From Roseomonas sp. AR75 (GTDB lineage: Bacteria; Pseudomonadota; Alphaproteobacteria; Acetobacterales; Acetobacteraceae): a stretch of DNA of 64,000 nucleotides. The stretch covers positions 434,001-498,000 of the forward strand of contig NZ_STGB01000005.1 of the NCBI RefSeq assembly GCF_005222815.1, read 5' to 3'. The notes under the pieces are model-generated. The model made no database searches. It was not told where the DNA came from and saw only the letters and a program-made list of their open reading frames with translations. Every line of letters begins with the position of its first letter. Positions within the stretch are counted from its first letter, which is position 1. Of this stretch, positions 16,160-22,797 are shown piece by piece. The position numbers and the translations under genes are program-made.

Positions 16160-17097
16160 TATCTGCGTCCCGCGATCGCAGGGGCGGCCAGCGTCGCCCG
16201 GCCTTCGCGCCGCCTGACGCGCTCGCGATGCAGGTTGTAGAGCCCCGCCGCGATCACGAGCGAGGCGCCGCCCAGCGTCGTCCAGCCCGGCAGCTCCGCC
16301 CAGATCGCGAAGCCCAGCAGACCGCCCCACAACAGCGTGGTGTATTCGTAGGGCGCCAGCACCGAGACTGGCGCGATGGCGAAGGCGCGGGCGAAGAGGA
16401 AATGGGCGGCGCCGTTCGCCAGGCCCAGGAAGCCCAGCGCGAAGGCGACCTCCCAGGCGGGCAGGATGGTGCCGACCGGCGGGAAGGCGGGCAGCAGCAG
16501 CAGCCCCATCGGCACATGCGCGAAGAGCAGCCAGAAGGCGATGGCCTGCGGCGTGTCCGTCGCCGCCAGCACGCGGGTCCAGATCCGCGTCAGCGCCAGT
16601 GTCGCGGTGCCGGCCAGGATCATCGCCGTCTCCCACCGCCACAGGTCGCCGCCGGGCTGCAGCATGATCAGCACGCCCGCGAAGCCCAGACAGGTGCTGC
16701 TCCAGCGCCGCCAGCCCACGGTCTCGCCCAGGAGCGGGATCGCCAGCACCGTCATGATCAGCGGCGCCGCGGCGTTGACCGCGTAGCTGTCGGCCAGCGG
16801 GAAATGGTTGAACCAGGCCAGGTAGAAGGCCACCGTCACCAGGCAGTGCAGGGTGGAGCGCAGCGCCAGCAGCGGCACGCGGCGGGGCCACAGCCCGCGC
16901 CCCCGCGCCAGAAGCGCGATCGAGATCATGCCGAAGACGCCGCGCCAGATCATGGCCATCGCGACGCCGACCTCGGGCAGCGCCCATTTCACCGCCGCAT
17001 CGGCGGCCGAGATCACGGCATAGCCGGAGGAGATCAGCGCGATGCCGCGCAGCGTGTCCTGCGTGAGGGGAAGCGCGCGTTGCGGGCCCTCAGGCAC
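16159..17097 (-). CDS. EamA/DMT-superfamily transporter (copy 2)
   Basis: Ten-helix protein of 312 residues, paralogous to the next gene downstream; it shows the same end-of-repeat pattern (VLAPYEYTTLLWGGLLGF). The start is a GTG at 17097 inside the end of the hydratase gene (eight-base overlap). The N-terminal 15 residues are polar and the first helix starts near residue 18. Direction of transport and substrate are unknown; neighbours give no clear metabolite. Confidence 0.88.
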   Translation of the reverse strand: MPEGPQRALPLTQDTLRGIALISSGYAVISAADAAVKWALPEVGVAMAMIWRGVFGMISIALLARGRGLWPRRVPLLALRSTLHCLVTVAFYLAWFNHFPLADSYAVNAAAPLIMTVLAIPLLGETVGWRRWSSTCLGFAGVLIMLQPGGDLWRWETAMILAGTATLALTRIWTRVLAATDTPQAIAFWLLFAHVPMGLLLLPAFPPVGTILPAWEVAFALGFLGLANGAAHFLFARAFAIAPVSVLAPYEYTTLLWGGLLGFAIWAELPGWTTLGGASLVIAAGLYNLHRERVRRREGRATLAAPAIAGRR

Positions 17098-17923
17098 CCG
17101 CCAGGTCCAGCACCGCCTCGGCCTGCATGCAGGTGGCGCCGCTGTCGTCGCGCGTCTCCGCCACCACCTCGTTACCGGCGCGGCCGGCCAGCACGGCGAG
17201 GGGCCGGTCGGCGAAGCAGGGCCGGCGGCCGCGATAGGCGAAGCGGCGCAGGCGGGCGCCCGGTGCCGTCTCCAGCGCCTGGGCCGCCATCAGCGTTGCC
17301 TGCAGGGGGCCGTGCACGACCAGGCCGGGATAGCCCTCCACCTGCGTGACATAGGGGTGGTCGTAGTGGATGCGGTGGCCGTTGCCGGTGAGCGCGGAAT
17401 AGCGGAACAGCATCACCGTGTCGGGCAGCACGTCGCGGCGGGTGGCGTCGGGCCAGGGCGAAGCGGCGGGGGCCGCCTTCACCGCGGCACCCTCCGCGCC
17501 GCGATAGACGATGTCCTGCTCCTCCTCGAGCACCAGGCCGGCCGGGCCTTCCAGGCGATGGCCGACGATGACGAAGACGAGGCGGCCGGAGCCGCCGGTC
17601 TTCTCCTGCACGGAGCGGATGGTGCTGGTGCGGCGCACGGCGTCACCGGCGCGCAGCGCTGCGTCGTGGAAGGTCAGGCGGCCGCCGGCCCACATGCGGC
17701 GAGGCAGGTCGTGCACCGGCGGCAGGAAGCCGCCGCGCTTCGGGTGGCCATCGGGGCCGAGCCGGTCGGGCGGCACCCAGTCCTGGAACAGCATCCAATG
17801 CCAGAGCGGCGGCAGCGTCTCCGGCACCGCAGCGCCGAGGGTCGCGGCCATGCCCTGGATCAGCCGCGCGTCCAGCCGGTCCTCGCGCGTCTCGCTGCGG
17901 CCGACAAAGTCCTGGTACGACAT
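17090..17923 (-). CDS. MaoC-like acyl dehydratase (mesaconyl-C4-CoA hydratase / FAS1-type)
   Basis: Double hot-dog hydratase of 277 residues. The N-terminal half resembles the FAS1 dehydratase region (LPPLWHWMLFQDW, GGFLPPVHDLPRRMWAGG). The C-terminal half has the active hot-dog helix (ALTGNGHRIHYDHPYV with the D/H pair) and the VVHGPLQATLM block. Such proteins hydrate enoyl-CoA esters, for example mesaconyl-C4-CoA or itaconyl-CoA. The start overlaps the stop of the upstream membrane glycosyltransferase-like gene by one base; the stop overlaps the EamA start. Function in this operon is unclear. Confidence 0.87.
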   Translation of the reverse strand: MSYQDFVGRSETREDRLDARLIQGMAATLGAAVPETLPPLWHWMLFQDWVPPDRLGPDGHPKRGGFLPPVHDLPRRMWAGGRLTFHDAALRAGDAVRRTSTIRSVQEKTGGSGRLVFVIVGHRLEGPAGLVLEEEQDIVYRGAEGAAVKAAPAASPWPDATRRDVLPDTVMLFRYSALTGNGHRIHYDHPYVTQVEGYPGLVVHGPLQATLMAAQALETAPGARLRRFAYRGRRPCFADRPLAVLAGRAGNEVVAETRDDSGATCMQAEAVLDLAGA

Positions 17924-19518
17924 CAATCCTCGCGCAGGTAGAGCAGGTAGGTGTCCATGTGGACGACACGGGTGTAGCGCTGCCAGGTCTCGGCGAAGGC
18001 CGGGTGCCGGCTGAAATAGGCCACGGGGTCGAAATCCTCGGCGCCGCAGCGGGGGATGCCGGAGTTCTTCGCCACCAGCACGCCGGCCGGCGGCGCGCGG
18101 GCGAAATCCTCGGCGACGGTGCGGTAGACCAGGAATTCGGGGCGGCTCATCTCCCAGGTCTCGCGGTAGCGCGGCGCGCCTTCCGGGCAGCCGGGATAGG
18201 CGCCGACCAGAAGCCAGAGATTCATGGTGCGCAGGGTGGAGCGCGCGCGGGCGTAGTTCAGCGCGGGGTAGACCGGGTAGATGTCGGGCGAGAGCACCAG
18301 CAGGCGCTCCCCAGCGACCTCCCGGCGCAGGGTGGTGGCGATCTCGCCGTCGCGCAGCGCGAAATACCAGATCTGCCGCCAGGGGCTCTCGCCGCGGATA
18401 TGCACCAGCGCGAGGGCCACGGTGACGACGATGGCGAAGGCCGGCGCCGTGGCGGCGGCGCGGGCGGGCGGCAGGGTGCGATCCAGCCAGCGGGAGGCGA
18501 GCAGCCCCGCCAGCAGCGCGCCCGGCATCGCCATGGGCACGATGTGGTAGCTCCAGCCCTTGTGCTGCACCCAGGCGGAGAGCAGGCCGCCCATGCCCAC
18601 CGCCAGCAGCGCCTGCGCCGTGGCGCCGGCGGCGCGGCGCGCGGCGAAGGGCGCCAGCACCGCCAGCAGCAGCGCGGCGGGACCGAAGGGGGAGGTCATC
18701 AGCACGTCGAACAGGCCGATGCCGCCATTCGACAGGTAGAACCCCATCACCAGCGGCACGACGAAATCGAGATAGGCCGGGAAGAGCAGCGGCAGGGAAG
18801 CCAGGTAGAGCAGCCACACCGCGGCCATGCCCCAGGGCAGCGGATCGCGCAGCGCCTGGGCCGGGCCGCGGCGCAGCAGGACCAGCGCCTCCACCAGCAG
18901 CGGCACGGCCAGGAAATGCGGCTTCAGCGCGAAGCCCAGCGCGGCGGCGATGGTGACGGCCCAGGCGAGGCCGCGCGGGACCGGCGGCCCCTCGATCCGT
19001 CGGGCCGCGAGGAAGGCGTATGGAATGGCGAACAGCGCCATCAGGTGCTCGCGCTGGCCCACGTCATAGGCCGGCAGCAGGATGGCGAGCGGCACCAGCG
19101 CATCCAGCACCGCGCGCTCCACCACGCCCTCCGCGCGGTCGCGGCGCAGGCGCACGGTCATCCGCCAGGCCAGCAGGCAGCAGGCGAGGGTGAAGAACAG
19201 CCACGCCTGCACCCCGTCCAGCGGGGTCCATTTCGCGACCCAGGCGGGGATCGCGGTCAGCACGAAGATCAGCGGCGGGTTGACGTCGATCAGGTCGCGA
19301 TAGAGCCGCTCCCCGCCGACCCAGCGCTCGGCGAAGTTCAGGATGGCCGCGACGTCGTGGTTCAGCGGCGGCGCCAGCACCATCAGCAGGAAGGCCAGCG
19401 CGGGCAGCAGCGCCAGCGCCCGCGGCGCGCGCGCCAGCAGGCCGGGCAGCACCAGCGGCGGGGCGGCGGCCTCGGCAAGCTCGGCCGGGCGGGCGGAATG
19501 GGGCGGCGGGGCGGTCAT
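17923..19518 (-). CDS. GT-C fold membrane protein (ArnT/PMT-like glycosyltransferase)
   Basis: Integral membrane protein of about 531 residues with roughly 11 to 12 helices. The first outer loop has the acidic segment APPLNHDVAAILNFAERWVG followed by YRDLIDVNPPL, the layout of lipid-linked-sugar-dependent GT-C enzymes. The C-terminal 150 residues form a soluble domain. The start at 19518 (MTAPPPHS) has a GGAAA site; an ATG at 19572 would add 18 residues. It is the first gene of the minus operon and is divergent from the GT2/flippase genes, which would make and flip its donor. Specific sugar and acceptor unknown. Confidence 0.8.
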   Translation of the reverse strand: MTAPPPHSARPAELAEAAAPPLVLPGLLARAPRALALLPALAFLLMVLAPPLNHDVAAILNFAERWVGGERLYRDLIDVNPPLIFVLTAIPAWVAKWTPLDGVQAWLFFTLACCLLAWRMTVRLRRDRAEGVVERAVLDALVPLAILLPAYDVGQREHLMALFAIPYAFLAARRIEGPPVPRGLAWAVTIAAALGFALKPHFLAVPLLVEALVLLRRGPAQALRDPLPWGMAAVWLLYLASLPLLFPAYLDFVVPLVMGFYLSNGGIGLFDVLMTSPFGPAALLLAVLAPFAARRAAGATAQALLAVGMGGLLSAWVQHKGWSYHIVPMAMPGALLAGLLASRWLDRTLPPARAAATAPAFAIVVTVALALVHIRGESPWRQIWYFALRDGEIATTLRREVAGERLLVLSPDIYPVYPALNYARARSTLRTMNLWLLVGAYPGCPEGAPRYRETWEMSRPEFLVYRTVAEDFARAPPAGVLVAKNSGIPRCGAEDFDPVAYFSRHPAFAETWQRYTRVVHMDTYLLYLRED

Positions 19519-19655
19519 GGCGTTTCCGGCGGCGCCATCCTTGGGCGCTGGCGGGGCAGGATGCAATCGCATTGCGGCGCATCCGGGGCATCGCTGCCCC
19601 GCCGCCGCCGCGCGGCCGCCTTGCCCTCGCCCCGCCTGGAGGTCAGAAGGGCTGC

Positions 19656-20390
19656 GTGGATCCCGCCGAATACGACCTGATGGACGCCGCCGAGGACGGC
19701 ATGTGGTGGTATCGCGCCGCGCATGCGCGCGTGCTCGATGCCCTGCGCGCCCGGCCAGGAGCCGACGGGCCGCTGCTCGATGCCGGCTGCGGCACCGGCG
19801 GCCTGCTGCGGCGCCTGGCGGCGGAGATGCCGGCCCTGCCGGCGGTCGGGCTGGATTTCCTCCCCCAGGCAGCCGGGCGGGCCGCGGCCAAGTCCGGCCG
19901 GCCGGTGACGGCGGGGGACACCAACAGCCTGCCCTTCCCCGATGCCAGCTTCGGGGCGGCCGTCAGCATCGACGTGATCTGCCATGCCGGGGTGGAGCCG
20001 GCCCGGGCGCTGGCCGAGTTCCACCGCGTGCTGCGCTCCGGCGGGACGCTGATCCTGAACCTGCCCGCCTTCGAATGGCTGCGCAGCGCGCACGACCTGC
20101 GCGTGCACAATGCCCGCCGCTTCACCCGAGACGGCGCCGCGCGCCTGCTGGCCGAAGCCGGCTTCACGGCCATCCAGGGCCGCTACTGGAACAGCCTGCT
20201 GCTGCCGCTGATGGTGCTGCAGCGGAAGGTGCTGCAGCGCCGCCCGGATGCGCCGAGCGACGTGACCGAATTCCCCCCCTGGCTGGATGCCAGCCTGCAT
20301 GCCGTCTCGGAACTGGAACGCCGCGTTGCCGGCGTTGGGGTGCCGATGCCGGCCGGCGGTTCCGTGCTGATGCTCGCGACCCGCCCGTGA
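19656..20390 (+). CDS. class I SAM-dependent methyltransferase
   Basis: Rossmann-fold methyltransferase of 244 residues. SAM-binding motif I is LLDAGCGTGG (40-49); motif II region GDTNSLPFPDASF and a later FHRVLRSGGTLILNLP match UbiE/Methyltransf_11 proteins. The GTG at 19656 is preferred because AGAAGG lies just upstream and homology begins close by; an ATG at 19572 would add an unlikely proline-rich leader. The stop overlaps a possible GTG start of the GT2 gene. Its acceptor may be the glycan or lipid made by its neighbours, which is inference. Confidence 0.85.
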   Translation: MDPAEYDLMDAAEDGMWWYRAAHARVLDALRARPGADGPLLDAGCGTGGLLRRLAAEMPALPAVGLDFLPQAAGRAAAKSGRPVTAGDTNSLPFPDASFGAAVSIDVICHAGVEPARALAEFHRVLRSGGTLILNLPAFEWLRSAHDLRVHNARRFTRDGAARLLAEAGFTAIQGRYWNSLLLPLMVLQRKVLQRRPDAPSDVTEFPPWLDASLHAVSELERRVAGVGVPMPAGGSVLMLATRP

Positions 20391-20404
20391 CGGAGGTCAA
20401 GGAC

Positions 20405-21442
20405 GTGCCCACCACCACCGCCCTGCCCACCGCGCCCGGCACCGCCCCCGGGGCGCCAGGCCTGTCCATCGTGGTCCCCGTCTATCGCGGCGCCACCACC
20501 ATCGGCGCCCTGGTCGAGGCGCTGTCCGACCTGCATCCGGCCGGCGGCATCGAGATCATCCTGGTGAATGACGGCAGCCCAGACAATTCGGGCGAGGTCT
20601 GCCGCGCGCTGCAGAAGACCGCGCGCGTGCCGCTGACCTATATCGAGCACGCCCGCAATTTCGGCGAGCACAACGCGGTCATGACCGGCCTGCGCCATGC
20701 CCGCGGCAGCTACGTCATCACCATGGACGACGACCTGCAGAACCCGCCGGAGGAGGTGATCAAGCTGTACGACCATGCCCGGCTCGGCGGCTGGGACGTG
20801 GTGTACACGCGCTACGCCAAGAAGGAGCACGAAGGCTGGCGCAACCTCGGCAGCCGCTTCGCGAACATGGTCGCGGACCATCTGCTGGACAAGCCGAAGG
20901 GGCTCTACCTCTCCTCCTTCCGCTGCATGTCGGCGCTGGCCGTGCGCGAGGTCACGCGCTACCGCGGGCCGTATCCGTATGTGGACGGGCTGCTGATGCA
21001 GGTGACGCAGCGGCTCGACAGCATCGAGGTGAAGCACCTGCCGCGGGCGGAAGGGCGCAGCAACTACACGCTGAAGCGGCTGGTGCTGCTGTGGCTGAAC
21101 CTGGCGACCAATTTCTCCGTGCTGCCGCTGCGGCTGGCGATCCTGGCGGGCGTGGCGATGGGCTTCTTCGGGCTGCTTGGCGCGGTGCTGGTGTTCTTCG
21201 AGGCGCTGATGGGCGAGACGCCGTCCGGCTGGGCCTCGATGATGACCGTCACGCTGCTGATCGCGGGCGTGCAGTTCCTGATCCTCGGCGTGCTCGGCGA
21301 ATATGTCGGCCGCGCCTTCCTCTCGGCGAACGGGAAGCCGCAGGGCGTGGTGCGGGACGTGCTCGGCCCGGCGGAGCGCGAGCAGGCGGTCGCCGGCGCG
21401 CCGCAGGCCGGCGAGTCGCCGCGCATGCGGGCGGTGTCCTGA
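20405..21442 (+). CDS. GT2 polyprenyl-phosphate glycosyltransferase (ArnC/DPM-like)
   Basis: Membrane-anchored glycosyltransferase of 345 residues that likely loads a sugar onto undecaprenyl phosphate. GT-A features: SIVVPVYRG (21-29), VNDGSPDNS (54-62) and metal-binding MDDDLQNPPEE (107-117). Two C-terminal membrane helices (about 235-295) end in GEYVGR, as in ArnC, GtrB and YfdH. The GTG at 20405 has GGAGG eight bases upstream; a GTG at 20387 overlapping the methyltransferase stop is possible. Followed after ten bases by an SMR-like flippase gene. Confidence 0.92.
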   Translation: MPTTTALPTAPGTAPGAPGLSIVVPVYRGATTIGALVEALSDLHPAGGIEIILVNDGSPDNSGEVCRALQKTARVPLTYIEHARNFGEHNAVMTGLRHARGSYVITMDDDLQNPPEEVIKLYDHARLGGWDVVYTRYAKKEHEGWRNLGSRFANMVADHLLDKPKGLYLSSFRCMSALAVREVTRYRGPYPYVDGLLMQVTQRLDSIEVKHLPRAEGRSNYTLKRLVLLWLNLATNFSVLPLRLAILAGVAMGFFGLLGAVLVFFEALMGETPSGWASMMTVTLLIAGVQFLILGVLGEYVGRAFLSANGKPQGVVRDVLGPAEREQAVAGAPQAGESPRMRAVS

Positions 21443-21452
21443 GACGCGCGCG

Positions 21453-21803
21453 ATGACCGCTGCCTGGATCACGCTGGCCGCGGCGATCACCACCTCGCTC
21501 ATCGGCCAGGTCCTGCTGAAGGCGGGGGCGAGCGGGTCGGTGGCCGCCTCGGCCGGCTTCATCGACCAGCTCTTCCGCTGGCAGACCGTCCTCGGCCTTG
21601 GCTGCTATGGCGGCGCAGCGCTGCTCTACATCATCGCCCTGCGCAAGATCCCGATGAGCGTCGCGCTGCCCTGCACGGCGGCGAGCTATGTGGTGATCGC
21701 GCTGATCGGCTGGGCGGTGTTCGGCGAGAGCCTGGGCGTGCAGAAGCTGGCGGCGATCGCGCTGATCTGCGGCGGCGTGGTGCTGCTGGCGACGACGGCG
21801 TGA
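21453..21803 (+). CDS. SMR/EamA-type small membrane protein, ArnE/F-like flippase candidate
   Basis: Four-helix membrane protein of 116 residues in the small multidrug resistance/ArnE-ArnF class. Features: early SLIGQVLLKAGA with the helix-1 Gln/Lys, a central IALRKIPMSVALP and a final GVQKLAAIALICGG helix. The conserved helix-1 glutamate of true drug-exporting SMR proteins is absent, as in ArnE/ArnF, which flip undecaprenyl-phosphate-sugar. Gene order right after an ArnC-like GT2 supports a lipid-sugar flippase role. The stop overlaps the GTG start of the next gene. Confidence 0.83.
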   Translation: MTAAWITLAAAITTSLIGQVLLKAGASGSVAASAGFIDQLFRWQTVLGLGCYGGAALLYIIALRKIPMSVALPCTAASYVVIALIGWAVFGESLGVQKLAAIALICGGVVLLATTA

Positions 21804-22211
21804 CACGCCTGCTGCTGGCGCTGCCGCTGCTGGGCGGCTGCGCGCAGATCGCGGCGGCGCCGATGGCGTGCCCGGCGGGGCTGGAGCCGGCGGCGATCGC
21901 CGAGGCCGCCTTCGGGCGCAACGCCGGCGGCCGCGAAATTGTCTCCGACAACGCCTGGCAGGGTTTTCTCGACGATGTCGTCACGCCTTCCTTCCCGGAT
22001 GGGCTGACGGTGCTGGATGCGGCGGGGCAGTGGCGCGGGCGGGACGGGCGGATCGCTCGGGAGCGCAGCAAGCTGCTGCTGCTGGTGTTGCCCGGCGGCA
22101 GCGTGGCGGATGCGACCAGCGCGGCTGGCGCCGGTGATCGCGGCCTATCGCGCGCGCTTCGGGCAGGAGAGCGTGATGCTGATGACGCGGGCGGGCTGCG
22201 TGACGTTCTGA
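21800..22211 (+). pseudogene. DUF3574-family lipoprotein, frameshifted
   Basis: A GTG overlapping the previous stop opens a lipoprotein-like leader with a cysteine at residue 14 (LLALPLLGGC). The frame continues with the DUF3574 pattern: NAWQGFLDDVVTPSFPDGLT, then GQWRGRDGRI, then SKLLLLVLPGG. Just after VADAT (about 22110-22130) the family's C-terminal part, VIAAYRARFGQESVM and a final cysteine-containing end, continues in another frame and stops at 22211. One extra base, or two missing, near GCGCGGCTGGCG explains this. The first frame runs on into the repeat array to 22270. It is either a real broken gene or a sequence error. Confidence 0.78.
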
Positions 22212-22797
22212 GCCCGCGCTGCGAGCAGCGTTTTGTCCTCTCCCCCCACAGGGGGGAGAGGGTTGGGTGAGGGGGGCGCAGAGACCGGGCGCGTTTTCCC
22301 AGCGTTTCGGCCAGGCTGCGAAGGACGGCAGATGCCGCACATCCTGCGCTCCGCGCACCCCCCCTCACCTGCTCCGGCTAGGCGCTGCGCGCCAAGCCTG
22401 CGCGTTCCTCTCCCCCCTGCCGGGTGGAGAGGGATTCTTTCATGAGAAGGCGGGTGAGGGTTGGGGTGGGGGTGGGCTGCGCTGTCCTGTCGAACGCCGC
22501 ACATCCTGCGCTCCGCGCACCCCCCCTCACCTGCTCCGGCTAGGCGCTGCGCGCCAAGCCTGCGCGTTCCTCTCCCCCCTGCCGGGTGGAGAGGGATTCT
22601 TTCATGAGAAGGCGGGTGAGGGTTGGGGTGGGGGTGGGCTGCGCTGTCCTGGCGAACGCCGCGCAGCCTGCGCTCCGCGCACCCCCCCTCACCCGCTCCG
22701 GCCAGGCGCTGCGCGCCAAGCCTGCGCGTTCCTCTCCCCCCTGCCGGAGGGAGAGGGATTCTCCTTTTCAACGCCGCTGCGCAACGGCCAGTGCGCC
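22212..22797. other. repeat-filled intergenic region between DUF3574 gene and ppc
   Basis: 586 bp without a convincing gene. It holds a composite repeat (22237-22435) followed by a 162-bp tandem array. Several open frames cross it on both strands, but they only translate the palindromes (Gly/Arg- and His/Pro-rich strings repeating every 54 codons). Confidence 0.8.
22334..22760. repeat. 162-bp tandem array, about 2.6 copies
   Basis: Copies begin at 22334, 22496 and 22658, each at a GCCGC followed by CCTGCGCTCCGCGCACC. Each unit contains the half-element with CCCCCTCACC, a GGCGCTGCGCGCC dyad and a CTCTCCCCCCTGCCGGG hairpin, then TTCTTTCATGAGAAGGCGGG and a GGTTGGGGTGGGGGTGGG tract. The first two copies are almost identical; the third has scattered changes and lacks the last part. 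It looks like local amplification of the dispersed repeat. Confidence 0.85.

Noticed and set aside
22334..22760. CRISPR array
   Set aside because: The units are 162 bp and contiguous, with no short repeats separated by unique spacers and no cas genes nearby.
22145..22771. 208-codon minus-strand frame with a 54-residue repeat
   Set aside because: It only translates the 162-bp tandem array; composition and position give no sign of a real protein.
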